From contig NZ_CP076039.1 in NCBI RefSeq assembly GCF_014529625.1, forward strand, positions 2,356,001 to 2,420,000: 64,000 nt of DNA, written 5' to 3'. The notes below the pieces were generated by a model. That model saw nothing but the letters and a program-made list of their open reading frames with translations. It had not been told where the DNA came from and did not search any database. The position numbers were made by a program, and so were the translations under genes. Source of the DNA: Candidatus Pelagisphaera phototrophica (GTDB taxonomy: Bacteria > Verrucomicrobiota > Verrucomicrobiia > Opitutales > Opitutaceae). Below are positions 27,887 to 37,087 of the stretch, in pieces (the first letter of the stretch is position 1; the number at the start of each line of letters is the position of its first letter).

Positions 27887-29068
27887 TCAGTTTTTACTGA
27901 GACGTGGGATTGGCGTGTCTTCAAATAGGATACGAGATTCTTTGAGTATATTGGAAATTTTTTCGGCGTGTGGACTATTCCGGAGGGCTTCGCACATCTT
28001 CTTTTCATCGTAGTCTTTCACGATATGCCCGGGGAACCAGTGATCGGCAGTGCCTAGCATGTTGTAGCGCCACTTAGCGAATTCGTTTAGATCGAGGGCC
28101 TTGGCCCAAGTCCAAAGGCGGACCACGTCTTTTACGTTAATCTCACTGGGAACTTTATCCCATTCGGGCAAACCGGTGTGCCAGGTGTCATGCCAGTCGG
28201 GGCCACCCACACGCGCAACTTCCGCGTAGATTTTCTCGAGGGTGGAGGCGATTGCGTCTTTCGCGTCGTCGTAGTGTTCCAAAGCTTTTATATGTGTATC
28301 GAAATCTGAGGGACGTGCGGCTCCGCAGCTGATTGTATGCACATTGGGGTTGGCCCAGCAAAAGAGGTCGTTGAACACCATAGGCTCGAGCGGGTGGCAT
28401 AGGTCGACAATCTTTTGAGGGGGATTGTAGAGCCTCCCACCTTTGTCGTTCGGACTTATGATGAAAACCCCCATATCCTTTTTGGCGGCCGCTTCGATGG
28501 AGGGTCCATTGAGTTGGGCAATAAGGTACCAGTGGAGGTTTACGTAGTCGAAATTCCCCCGCTCGATGAGTTCGGTTATTTCCTCATTAGAAGCATGGGT
28601 TGAAAATCCGATGTGTTTGACCCGGCCTTCTTCCTTGAGCTTGTAGGCTTCCTCGAGACAACCTCCTGGACGGAGAGCGCATTCCATCAGTTCCCGATTG
28701 TTGATACCGTGCAGACTAAACAGTTCCACGTAGTCATGCTGCAAATACTTCATGGACTTCTCGAAGACCTTACGAAACTCCTTTGGGTCTTTTTGGGGGG
28801 CAACCTTGGTCTGGAGAATGTAGGATTCCCTAGAAAAATGCTTCAAGGCAAAGCCGAGCTGCATCTCCGAACTTCCGTATCCTCGGGCCGTTTCAATGTG
28901 ATTGATGCCCAGTTCGAGAGCGCGGGCTAATATCTTCTCAATGTTCTCCTGTCCATCGCGAGGGACTTCTCCCCAAAGAATGTCGTCCCATTTGTGCTGG
29001 TAGCGCATTCCCCCGCAGGAAATAACGGGCATTGAAATTTCAGTTTTCCCAAATCGTCGGTATTTCAT
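27887..29068 (-). CDS. aldo/keto reductase
   Basis: NAD(P)H-dependent oxidoreductase of 393 residues. The TIM-barrel AKR pattern is clear: MKYRRFGKTEISMPVIS at the start, GINHIETARGYGSSE with the catalytic Tyr, FSLHGINNREL, and GFSTHASNEEI. After the barrel there is an extension of about 100 residues with two Trp/Cys-poor helical segments, making it longer than standard AKRs. The ATG at 29068 was chosen because family similarity starts there; the frame extends to 29182. It lies beside a dead amidohydrolase gene. Substrate unknown; sugar aldehydes are likely given the context. Confidence 0.82.
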   Translation of the reverse strand: MKYRRFGKTEISMPVISCGGMRYQHKWDDILWGEVPRDGQENIEKILARALELGINHIETARGYGSSEMQLGFALKHFSRESYILQTKVAPQKDPKEFRKVFEKSMKYLQHDYVELFSLHGINNRELMECALRPGGCLEEAYKLKEEGRVKHIGFSTHASNEEITELIERGNFDYVNLHWYLIAQLNGPSIEAAAKKDMGVFIISPNDKGGRLYNPPQKIVDLCHPLEPMVFNDLFCWANPNVHTISCGAARPSDFDTHIKALEHYDDAKDAIASTLEKIYAEVARVGGPDWHDTWHTGLPEWDKVPSEINVKDVVRLWTWAKALDLNEFAKWRYNMLGTADHWFPGHIVKDYDEKKMCEALRNSPHAEKISNILKESRILFEDTPIPRLSKN

Positions 29069-29096
29069 ATGTTCAAAAAGGTATCCAGATAAGAAT

Positions 29097-29675
29097 TCAG
29101 AATGAGGAGCTGCTAATCCGAAAGTTGGACTCTGATAGCATTCTGGGTTGCCTACGGGCATTGAGCTTCGATTGAAGCTCATTGGACTCGGTCTTCATGT
29201 TGTCCCAAATATCGATCATGATTTTAGCTCGGTTTTGCTCTGAAATGAGATACGATTGCAGACCTGTCTTCAACACGGCTGCAACAATCTCGCTAATCTC
29301 CTCTTTACTCAAAGATTTTTTTAGCTCTTTCTCCGCCTCCCAAGGGATGAGTTTGTAGGCATTTCTAGGAAATTGGCTCATTCGCAGATTGGATCGCTCC
29401 TCGCTTTGAGTTACGAAGTGACAGAAACGGGTGAGCTGCAGTCTCAGTTCGGTATCGAGAATCAAACCTAGCCGGCCGCTATTGAGAACTTCCCTAAATG
29501 TCGTTTGCTCTAAAGGGGGTTTTTCCCTGCCGAAGGTGGACGCGAGGATGACGCCTTCAAGAAAGCTTCTTTTGTCATCAATAACCTTCCCTCGGACGAA
29601 AGGGCCGAAAAGACCGTAACACTTCTTCCTTGCGCCGAAGCCTGTCTTTAAAAATGGATATTCGGCTGATGCCAG
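29097..29675 (-). pseudogene. open frame lacking a start, possible C-terminal half of a DUF6090-type protein
   Basis: The frame is open from a TAG at 29676-29678 down to its stop at 29097 but contains no ATG or GTG at its upstream end; only an internal TTG at 29465 could start a 122-residue product. The sequence reads TTFREVLNSGRLGLILDTEL, then a helical, charged tail (LKTGLQSYLISEQNRAKIMI and ESNELQSKLN). This layout resembles the C-terminal part of DUF6090-like proteins, whose N-terminal part is found on the opposite strand at 26.0-26.4 kb. Assignment is tentative. Confidence 0.35.
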
Positions 29676-29751
29676 CTATTTGGGCTATTTATTTTATTTA
29701 TTGGCTCAAATTTTTATTTATTCTGAACCGATTATTCTTAAATAATGGCTC

Positions 29752-30846
29752 ATGCTTTACAACTGGCAATGGTCTAATTGGCCAAATTTCGGGTTCGAGC
29801 TTCGGGAAATGGAGTCCGATCTCCTCCTATTCTCTGACAAAGCAGGCCAAATCGATGGCCTACTGAGAGGGCTTCCAGAAGTAGAGCGAAACGACGCTCT
29901 GACACGGATAATGTGTCTCGAAGCACACAAAACTTCTGAGATTGCAGGAGAGTTCCTCAGCTACTCGGACATATCATCATCGTTTCGCAATCTCCTGGGC
30001 ATAAATGAACGCCTGGAGGAAGTCGGTAGGCGAGCCGCAGAAGGGATCGCTGAACTCCTACTCACAGCGGGGAATAAGTGGGAGGAGCCCCTATCAGAGG
30101 ATAGCTTGCTCGCCTGGCACCATATGCTGATGAGGGGCAGCAATCGCCTCGATTCAGGTAGTTGGCGAGCTGGAGATGATCCAAAGCTCATCTTCTCCAA
30201 TCCATTTGGGAAAGCGAAGATCCAGTTTCAAGCCCCCCCCTCCAACCAATTGCCAAACAGGATGAAACAGTTTATCGACTGGTTTAATCACAGCAGAAAC
30301 ACGATCCTAAACCCTCCGGTGCGATCCGCCCTCGCCCACCTTTATTTTGAGTCGATTCTCCCCTTTGAAGACGGCAATGGGAGAATCGGTAGAGTTATTG
30401 CGGACATCGCATTATCCCAAGGACTCGGTAGATCGATACCTATCAGTTTATCCGAGACGATAGAATCCAACAAAAACAGCTACTACGAAGCACTGAGAGA
30501 AGCCCGGCAAACCTACGAAGTAACTCCCTGGACACGATTCTTCCTCTCAATCATTCTGGAATCGCAAAAACGGACCGAGGATCAAGTCGAACTTGTGCTG
30601 CGCAAAACACGATACCTTACCCGCCACCTCGATCACCTTAACAAACGGCAACGGATTGCAATAACCGGCATCCTCGACAACGGGCCAGACTGTATTGAGG
30701 AAGGACTAACCGCCCGCTCCTACATGAGTCTAGCAGACGCCTCAAAGGCAACAGCGACGCGCGACCTACGAGACCTCGTCCAAAAAGAGGCCCTAATCCT
30801 CATTGGCAGCGGTCGTGGCGCACACTATGCCTTGATTCTAGATTAG
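29752..30846 (+). CDS. Fic-domain protein (DUF4172-Fic architecture) with altered key residues
   Basis: Full-length protein of 364 residues with an N-terminal DUF4172-like part (YNWQWSNWPNFGF), a central Fic domain and a C-terminal winged-helix-like region. Fic enzymes transfer AMP or other groups to protein hydroxyls, using the motif HPFxDGNGRxxR. Here it reads ILPFEDGNGRIGR, so the catalytic His is Leu203 (codon CTC at 30358-30360). The N-terminal inhibitory motif, normally T-S-E-I-E-G, reads TSEIAG, with Ala65 replacing the inhibitory Glu. The reading frame is otherwise intact, so it may be a pseudoenzyme or an early pseudogene. Not in an operon. Confidence 0.85.
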   Translation: MLYNWQWSNWPNFGFELREMESDLLLFSDKAGQIDGLLRGLPEVERNDALTRIMCLEAHKTSEIAGEFLSYSDISSSFRNLLGINERLEEVGRRAAEGIAELLLTAGNKWEEPLSEDSLLAWHHMLMRGSNRLDSGSWRAGDDPKLIFSNPFGKAKIQFQAPPSNQLPNRMKQFIDWFNHSRNTILNPPVRSALAHLYFESILPFEDGNGRIGRVIADIALSQGLGRSIPISLSETIESNKNSYYEALREARQTYEVTPWTRFFLSIILESQKRTEDQVELVLRKTRYLTRHLDHLNKRQRIAITGILDNGPDCIEEGLTARSYMSLADASKATATRDLRDLVQKEALILIGSGRGAHYALILD

Positions 30847-31263
30847 ATTCTTGGAGCAAATTAGGGAATTGGGCACCATTTGTCAAAATTAGGCCGTTTT
30901 CAATATCGTCGCCAAGCGCTTATATTCTTTCAAGGTTCGCTTTCTTTGCGTAAAATTAACCATTGACCAAGTGCGTCGGGATCACTTCTCGTGGCACCAG
31001 TAGGGTCGCCCCCTGCCCGTAGCTGTTCAAGGTTGAGAAGGACTTTAATCATGCCCGCCAGGCGCCGTTTAGAGCCTCTATCGTTTTGATTCAAATACCT
31101 TATTTTTAAATACTTAGAGTAAATCGAAACATCTCTAGTAAGCCCTTGCCCCTGTTTTTCAACCTGAGACCGACCTCTTTCCCAAATTAGCTTCAAGCCC
31201 ATACTCTTCGAGGGTTGAAATGTATATAAAATTCTCGCTTATCCACGTTGGCCTAAAAATTGC
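30847..31263. other. intergenic region, no supported gene
   Basis: A 90-codon minus-strand frame (30930-31202) exists but shows no recognisable family and no ribosome binding site, so it is not called. The right end leads into the porin promoter. Confidence 0.45.
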
Positions 31264-31292
31264 TTGAGGACATGTGGCTGAAATTCTATAGC
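31264..31292 (+). promoter_or_regulatory. candidate sigma-70-type promoter for the porin gene
   Basis: TTGAGG (31264-31269) and TATAGC (31287-31292) are separated by 17 bases, giving a transcript start about 25 bases before the ATG at 31325. The match is four of six bases in each box. Confidence 0.35.
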
Positions 31293-31324
31293 CCAACTTA
31301 AAAGTATTAAACTAAGAACAAAAA

Positions 31325-31957
31325 ATGATCAGAAAATCCATTAATTTAGCTACCGCATTTATCGCGGCATGCACCATGGTATCAGTAGTGAAAGCTGGAG
31401 TGTCCGGTAATATCGCCATCCAATCCGACTACGTTTGGAGAGGTTATTCGCAGAATCTCGAAGATCCATCCGTCCAAGGTGGTTTCGATTATGAAGACGC
31501 ATCAGGTTTCTACGCAGGCGTATGGGGTGCCAGTGTCGATTTTGGTGGTGATGAGAGCACCGAAGGCGATATCTACATCGGTTTCGCCAACGAAACCGAA
31601 GGCGGATTTAGTTACGATGTAGGAATTATAGAATACACCTACCACGGTGGATCAAGTGCCAGCGACTCCAACTTTACGGAATACTACCTTGGCGGTGGTT
31701 TTGCCGGATTTAGCCTCACCTACTCTATTGGCGACGAGTTCGGCGACAACATCGAGGTGGGCTACGGCTTTGATATCGAAGGGGTCTCGATTGGTGCGGC
31801 TTATGGTGACTACGATGACGCCTGGACTTACTGGACAATCGGTGTGTCAGGAGAGATCGAAGGCATCGGATGGGACTTTTCCTACTGGGATACAGATCTT
31901 GACGATGACCCGATGGGAGATGGCAGACTCGTCTTTACGATTTCAAAGTCGCTCTAG
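31325..31957 (+). CDS. TorF-family putative porin
   Basis: Outer-membrane beta-barrel protein of 210 residues. A signal peptide ending VVKA is followed by VSGNIAIQSDYVWRGYSQ, a start shared by the TIGR02001/TorF porin-like family, then alternating Gly- and aromatic-rich strands (GFYAGVWGASVDFGGD; FTEYYLGGGFAGFSLTYSIG). The final residues FTISKSL fit an outer-membrane barrel end, although a terminal Phe is missing. The upstream sequence is A-rich without a Shine-Dalgarno. Expected role: passive uptake of small solutes. Followed by a strong terminator, so it is monocistronic. Confidence 0.85.
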   Translation: MIRKSINLATAFIAACTMVSVVKAGVSGNIAIQSDYVWRGYSQNLEDPSVQGGFDYEDASGFYAGVWGASVDFGGDESTEGDIYIGFANETEGGFSYDVGIIEYTYHGGSSASDSNFTEYYLGGGFAGFSLTYSIGDEFGDNIEVGYGFDIEGVSIGAAYGDYDDAWTYWTIGVSGEIEGIGWDFSYWDTDLDDDPMGDGRLVFTISKSL

Positions 31958-31992
31958 GTTTTGTAGTATCGAGACCACTTAATTTCGACTCG

Positions 31993-32020
31993 AGGCCGCA
32001 CATGTTGCGGCCTTTTTTTT
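31993..32020 (+). terminator. intrinsic terminator of the porin gene
   Basis: Perfect 8-bp stem AGGCCGCA / TGCGGCCT with loop CATGT, followed by seven T, 35 bp after the porin stop codon. Confidence 0.9.
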
Positions 32021-32170
32021 ATTTGTTGCTAGGGCCGAGGCCTTTCTGCATCCACTGAGTCCGTGTTTTAGCGATTGCTGGGACAGGGATTCGTGCGTGT
32101 CCAGGCAACTTTTCCAGTCACTTCACCGTCCGTTGCACCGAAACTGGAAACGATTCAAATTTCTTTAAAG

Positions 32171-33082
32171 ATGGACTATCAGATGAGGCCCATAAGCCGC
32201 GGCTCGTACGCATCCAAACTGATTTGCCTGTTCTGTCTCGCAATCGCATTGCTCTATCCAATCTCGCTAAATGCGGCCAATCAAGTGGTTATCAATGCCC
32301 AAGCCCACCAAGAATTTTCTATCGCAAGCGAAAACGACGACTCAAGCCAGCCGACGACCTACGCTTTCATGAAAGGGAAATTTCACGGAGGCAATCGTGC
32401 GGATCCCGCCATGGATGACTTCCCCTTTGACGAGGTCCTGCTGGACCTCTCTACGCACCTGCAAAAACAGAATTTCAAAGGAGTCCCAGATCCCAACGGA
32501 GCCAAACTTGTAATTGTAGTCCACTACGGCGTCACCTCCGTCCAAGAGAGTAACGAATCCCTCCTCGGTTACGACTCACTTGAAGACTACGAGTTTTCAG
32601 ATGGAGCAGCCAATTCAGGATCAAGTGGAGGCGTGAATCTCGACGAGCTCAACGGTATCCAGGACATGCAATTCCAAATCAATGTGGAAAATGCGATCAA
32701 GGAAGGCCAACAAGGCGGAGCCTTTTACACTGCCCGCCTCCTGGGAATGGAAAAAGCCTACGTTGGCCCCATCTCCCCTCGAGAAGAATTGGAACTTAAA
32801 AATCTGCTCAGCGATCGGCGGTATTTTATGGTGCTGATGGCTTACGATCTACCGCTCATGAGGCAAGGCGAACTCGTACTGCATTGGACAATTCGATACA
32901 GCATCCAACCCATCGGTCAGAGCTTCGACCAAGCCATCAAAGACATGAACCTAGTGGCCGGCAACTACTTCGGCAAGAACATGGGTGACCTGGTCAAGAG
33001 ACGCTTCACCGACAAGTCCCGCGTGGAACTCGGTAAGATTGAGGTCATTGGAACCGAAGAGATTACTGACTCCAAGAAATAG
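32171..33082 (+). CDS. exported protein of unknown function
   Basis: Protein of 303 residues from the ATG at 32171; the frame is open back to a TTG at 32075, but that stretch looks non-coding. A hydrophobic segment (LICLFCLAIALLYPISLNAA) forms a signal peptide. The mature part has an acidic, Ser/Gly-rich loop (GAANSGSSGGVNLDEL), a charged region and the strand-like LVLHWTIRYSIQPIGQ. No catalytic motif or named domain was recognised. It is preceded by the porin terminator and followed by a 250-bp gap, so it is transcribed alone. Confidence 0.7.
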   Translation: MDYQMRPISRGSYASKLICLFCLAIALLYPISLNAANQVVINAQAHQEFSIASENDDSSQPTTYAFMKGKFHGGNRADPAMDDFPFDEVLLDLSTHLQKQNFKGVPDPNGAKLVIVVHYGVTSVQESNESLLGYDSLEDYEFSDGAANSGSSGGVNLDELNGIQDMQFQINVENAIKEGQQGGAFYTARLLGMEKAYVGPISPREELELKNLLSDRRYFMVLMAYDLPLMRQGELVLHWTIRYSIQPIGQSFDQAIKDMNLVAGNYFGKNMGDLVKRRFTDKSRVELGKIEVIGTEEITDSKK

Positions 33083-33336
33083 CCCCCAGCTAACCCGCGA
33101 TAGCGAGGAATTTCAAGAAATTGAATATACAAGTCGGGTCGCCTAGTACCAACATGGATCAAGATTCAAGCAAGACCTCCGGACTTGCTTTGAAAGTGGG
33201 CGCTCGGATAACTCCAACCACCAAAGACAGTAAAGAGGTCTGCGACAAGTTTCGAGGCATTACCTGAGGGACACAAAGCAGCTCCTGCGACAAAGAAAAA
33301 TGCACTGCCGGAGGACCTATTCGTTCCTCCCTACCC

Positions 33337-34833
33337 TCAATAGTCCCCCCCAGTCAGGCTGTTTAAAACCGAATCCTGCCATTCACGCAGTTCTCTCTGA
33401 AGCCGTTCCACGAGCTTCGGGTGCTTCCCGGCAACATTCGTCTTTTCAAAAGGATCCGCTAGAATATCAAATAACTCCAAGGTCGTGCCCTTCTTACCTT
33501 CGATCACGAGTTTGTATCGATTTCCCAACAACGTTCTCGGTCCGCCATAGTCTGATTTACGGATCTTAGGATGCTTCAGGTTTCTGAATGTCCGGGTATA
33601 CTTGCCATCCATTTTCTTCGCCAAGGGAGTCGTTCCCTCCTGGAGTGTGGGCTCTATGTACGGCGCTCGCTTAACTGAGATCTCCGCTCCGGTATCGTAT
33701 GACCAAAAGAAGATCGGCTTCGGACGCCGTGACATCTCATCTTCGAAAAGCGGTGTTAAGTCGATCCCGTCAATGGGACGATCCGGCAGCGATTGTCCCG
33801 TTAAAGCACAAAGTGTTGGCATGATATCGCTCGTTACCGCATGCACTTGCGAAATGCAATTCCCTGAGATTTTCCGCGGCCACTCAATCACACCCGGTAC
33901 GCGGATCCCACCTTCATAAACGTCTCCTTTAAGGCCATGAAATGGATTGGTCATATTTCCACTCGCCGGGGTGCCGTTGTCTCCGCAATACCAAACAATA
34001 GTGTTTTCACGCAGCCCCTTTTCGTCGAGCGAGTCTCGCAGCTTACCAATCGCTCGATCCATCGCGGTTATCTCCGCGTATCGCTCCTGAAGTACGTCTC
34101 TAAAAGGGCGCGTGGTCCTCTCGCCTGTTTCGACGCTGGTGAGCGAGACTGACTTCTCCGAATACTCCCTTGGAAGGTCTTCATACAAAGCCAAGTCCTC
34201 GGGAAGAGCCATATAGGGCTCGTGAGGAGATCCAAACCAAACCACCGCCATGAACGGCTGGTGATTCTTCTCGATCTCTCCAATAAAGCGTAATGCCTCA
34301 TCAATGACAACTTCCGAACTCTCGCCTGGATACATTTTGGGAGGCCCGCCGTTTTTTGAGAGAATCGGATCGAGCTCGAAAAAATTGTCGTGCGATACCC
34401 ATTCTTCGAAGCCCATGGCTCCCGGGCTGGTGGGGGACTCTTCCTTTACAGGTCCGACGTGCCACTTCCCAAAGTGGCCCGTACGGTATCCTGCCTTTTT
34501 CATTACATGGCCGATCGTGATCTCTTCTGGGCGGATAGACCAATTCGGGGCAAACGTGCCGTATCGATTTGGGTGCCGACCCGTTAGAAAGCTGCCTCGA
34601 GTGGGCGAACAGGATGGGTGCCCCGAATAGAAGCGATCCATGCGCAAACCTGTAGCGGCCATCTTGTCGAGAGTGGGCGTCTTTAAATGAGGGTGACCAT
34701 TATAGGCCACTTCGTCCCACCCATGATCGTCGCCCATCAGCAGAAGGATATTAGGCATCTCCGCTGCCCCGATGCGGGTAATCGAGACGATAAGGATTAG
34801 CGGGAGTAGATAGGACGGGGTGGTCAGCTTCAT
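33337..34833 (-). CDS. secreted formylglycine-dependent sulfatase (S1 family)
   Basis: Arylsulfatase-type enzyme of 498 residues with a signal peptide (LLPLILIVSITRIGAAE), so it acts in the periplasm or outside. The maturation motif is Cys75-SPTR in HPSCSPTRGSFLTGRHP; the Cys must be oxidised to formylglycine. Calcium ligands are in LLMGDDHGWDEV, and GHFGKWHVG and WYCGDNGTPASGN supply other active-site residues. Such enzymes remove sulfate esters from marine polysaccharides. No maturase gene is nearby. It stands alone but in a neighbourhood of carbohydrate genes. Confidence 0.92.
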   Translation of the reverse strand: MKLTTPSYLLPLILIVSITRIGAAEMPNILLLMGDDHGWDEVAYNGHPHLKTPTLDKMAATGLRMDRFYSGHPSCSPTRGSFLTGRHPNRYGTFAPNWSIRPEEITIGHVMKKAGYRTGHFGKWHVGPVKEESPTSPGAMGFEEWVSHDNFFELDPILSKNGGPPKMYPGESSEVVIDEALRFIGEIEKNHQPFMAVVWFGSPHEPYMALPEDLALYEDLPREYSEKSVSLTSVETGERTTRPFRDVLQERYAEITAMDRAIGKLRDSLDEKGLRENTIVWYCGDNGTPASGNMTNPFHGLKGDVYEGGIRVPGVIEWPRKISGNCISQVHAVTSDIMPTLCALTGQSLPDRPIDGIDLTPLFEDEMSRRPKPIFFWSYDTGAEISVKRAPYIEPTLQEGTTPLAKKMDGKYTRTFRNLKHPKIRKSDYGGPRTLLGNRYKLVIEGKKGTTLELFDILADPFEKTNVAGKHPKLVERLQRELREWQDSVLNSLTGGDY

Positions 34834-35111
34834 TTTTGTATATTGAAATGACTTCCAAATTTTTCAAACCACAAAGCCAAGTTCTTTTAGGCACCTAGGT
34901 TGAGAAGACACTTTTTAACGGAAGGAGCATTTTTGTGAAAGGCAAAACTAATAAGATCTGAGTGTTTAAACTGAAGAGGAACACATAGAATTTTTCTCCT
35001 ACTTTCCTTGCCCGCCCGCTATTTTTTAACAGCAACCGAGAGTCGAAAGACTCCGACATTCTTATTCGAACATCGCGGAGACCTAAGATCGAATGGAAGC
35101 TCCTATCACAA

Positions 35112-36065
35112 TTAGCCAATCAATTTGAAGGCCTTCTTTAGCGAATCCACGGTCACCTTGCAGGCGGGATCGTCTTCTAGATCTCGCAGGGGTTGGTTGA
35201 ACGGTTCGGCCCGGACGGGCCCATCGTAGCCGATCTTGGCGAGGGCGTTGAGGAAGCCCTTGGCGTCAATAGTCCCCGTAGCGAGAGGAAGCTCCCGCTT
35301 GCCATCGAGCTGGCGGTTTTTATCGATGCTGGCAGGAGCGTCATTCAGGTCAACCAGGATAATGTCTTCTTTGTTGAGATTCTCTATGTCAGCTACCGAA
35401 TCTCCCGCCTGCCACCAGTGCCAACTGTCCAACACGATACCAGCATTGCCGGTGCCTATCGCCTCGACTAGCTCTAGTATCTCCGCCATCGTATGCACAA
35501 ACGGATACTTACGGGACGCGAGCAAAGTAGCTGTACCCACATACTCCATACCAAATCTTAGATCATAGGCATCGAGCACTTTGCAGATCTCTCTCAGCCG
35601 ATTGGAGTGCTGCTTGAAATTTTCCAGGTAAGTCAGTTCGTCATGGCACGGCATGATCCAAGTATTGACGCGCTTAACTCCTGCCCGTTGCAGGCCAGCG
35701 GCCAGCCTGGGTAATTTCTTGAGACCTCTTTTAAAAGTGTCCTCGTCCTTACGAAAATCCACAGACAACCCCGAGGTACCCCAAACGAGCTTCTTTTCCA
35801 TCAGATCGGCATTGAGAGCCTCTAACTCTCCATCACTTAATTCGGCCAAGTAGCTAGAGTGCGCTTCCACCGACTCGAACCCATGCTTGGCAGCAAGCTC
35901 AATAGCCCGAGTTTGACTGGCTTTGACGCCGATCGCACCGCAAACGAGATTGATCGTCATTTTGCGGTTCGCCGATCTCGACTGGGCAGACGCGGTACGA
36001 TGCAGGGCAAATGGGGCCGCTATGCTGGCGATGGCAGTAGATTTAAGAAAATGTCTTCTTTTCAT
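35112..36065 (-). CDS. exported sugar phosphate isomerase/epimerase-like TIM-barrel protein
   Basis: Protein of 317 residues of the xylose-isomerase-like TIM-barrel family. The N-terminus MKRRHFLKSTA is a twin-arginine-type signal, with a cleavage site after TASA, so it should be exported folded. Metal-binding candidates are spread as usual: FESVEAHSS, FGMEYVG, IVLDSWHWWQAGD, ILVDLNDAP and GPVRAEPF. Families with this layout isomerise or dehydrate sugars, often 3-keto or inosose compounds, but the substrate cannot be deduced. It is divergent from the M50 protease gene. Confidence 0.8.
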   Translation of the reverse strand: MKRRHFLKSTAIASIAAPFALHRTASAQSRSANRKMTINLVCGAIGVKASQTRAIELAAKHGFESVEAHSSYLAELSDGELEALNADLMEKKLVWGTSGLSVDFRKDEDTFKRGLKKLPRLAAGLQRAGVKRVNTWIMPCHDELTYLENFKQHSNRLREICKVLDAYDLRFGMEYVGTATLLASRKYPFVHTMAEILELVEAIGTGNAGIVLDSWHWWQAGDSVADIENLNKEDIILVDLNDAPASIDKNRQLDGKRELPLATGTIDAKGFLNALAKIGYDGPVRAEPFNQPLRDLEDDPACKVTVDSLKKAFKLIG

Positions 36066-36178
36066 ATGGGGTCGGTGTAGTAGACAAAATTGGGGAAGCC
36101 TAATCCAAGGTCAACGCCGTAGATCGTAGCTTGCATGAATTTAAAAAGAAGGCAAAACCATTTCGACGCGTTTTAGTT

Positions 36179-36838
36179 ATGCTCAAATTTACACTATTTA
36201 AGATTCCCATCTCAGTCCATTGGATGTTCTGGCTTCTAGCTGGTTTTCTCGGCGGAGGACTGCAGGCCCAGAGCGCTCCCGACTGGCACAAGGTGCTCGT
36301 CTTCATGCTGGCAGTATTTGCCTCTATCCTGGTTCACGAGCTAGGACACGCCCTGACAGGGTTGAAGTTTGGCGCCGGACAGGCTCAGATACAACTCCAC
36401 GGAATGGGGGGAGTCGCCCAGTTCGGCAGTGGAAGAATGAGCCGAAAACAGCGGATTCTAATGACGATGGCCGGTCCCGGGGCGAGTATCCTGCTAGCGA
36501 TCATTTTTATCTTTGTGGCCGTGAACATGCTTAAAGGATCTCCATTTGATTCATACCCAAAATTCCTAATCGCCTATTTCGTGGATGTCATGGTCACAAT
36601 CAACATTTTCTGGTCCATCATCAATCTGTTCCCTGCCCTACCGCTGGATGGAGGGCAAATCCTCCGTGTTGCCCTAGGACCTGAAAAGATAAAGCTTACT
36701 TGTATAGTTAGTTTCATTACATTGGCGGTACTCGGAATGCTGCTCTGGATTAAGACGCGGTCTCTCTACAACCTGATGGTCATGCTATTTCTTGGATCCT
36801 ACACTTGGAACCTGTACCAGCAAATTCGAGAGAGATGA
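36179..36838 (+). CDS. site-2-type membrane zinc metalloprotease (M50)
   Basis: Integral membrane protein of 219 residues. The zinc site HELGH is in ILVHELGHALTG within the second helix, and the third zinc ligand is the Asp in ALPLDGGQILR, the LDG motif of site-2 proteases. About five transmembrane helices are visible and no PDZ or CBS domain is attached, so it is a minimal M50 protease. The ATG at 36179 (MLKFTLFKIPISVHW) was preferred to one at 36131 because relatives begin with the amphipathic FKIPISVHW. Substrate unknown; possible anti-sigma factor or signal-peptide remnants. Confidence 0.85.
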   Translation: MLKFTLFKIPISVHWMFWLLAGFLGGGLQAQSAPDWHKVLVFMLAVFASILVHELGHALTGLKFGAGQAQIQLHGMGGVAQFGSGRMSRKQRILMTMAGPGASILLAIIFIFVAVNMLKGSPFDSYPKFLIAYFVDVMVTINIFWSIINLFPALPLDGGQILRVALGPEKIKLTCIVSFITLAVLGMLLWIKTRSLYNLMVMLFLGSYTWNLYQQIRER

Positions 36839-37035
36839 GCAGAGCCTAAGGCTAGGCAGGATCTGGAACTTGGTGCCCATCCTCCTGCAACTTCTACACT
36901 TTCTTTGGCAAGAGAACAAACCGGGGTAAACACAAGCGTCACCAATATCAACGGCAGGGCCCTTGTCATTGAAATTCGACTAAAGCAAATTCTGGACGTT
37001 TGTCATGCTTTTTGGGTTTGGACGATCGATTCGGC

Positions 37036-37061
37036 AAAAAAAAGGCGGTCCCAAGACCGCC
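37036..37061 (-). terminator. intrinsic terminator of the DUF2911 gene
   Basis: On the minus strand: stem GGCGGTC / GACCGCC, loop TTGG, then eight T. It lies just downstream of the stop at 37088. Confidence 0.9.
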
Positions 37062-37087
37062 TCCAAAGTAAATCGACTCAAAACACC

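Noticed and set aside
30930-31202. 90-codon minus-strand frame upstream of the porin gene
   Set aside because: No recognisable domain, no ribosome binding site and composition unlike neighbouring genes.
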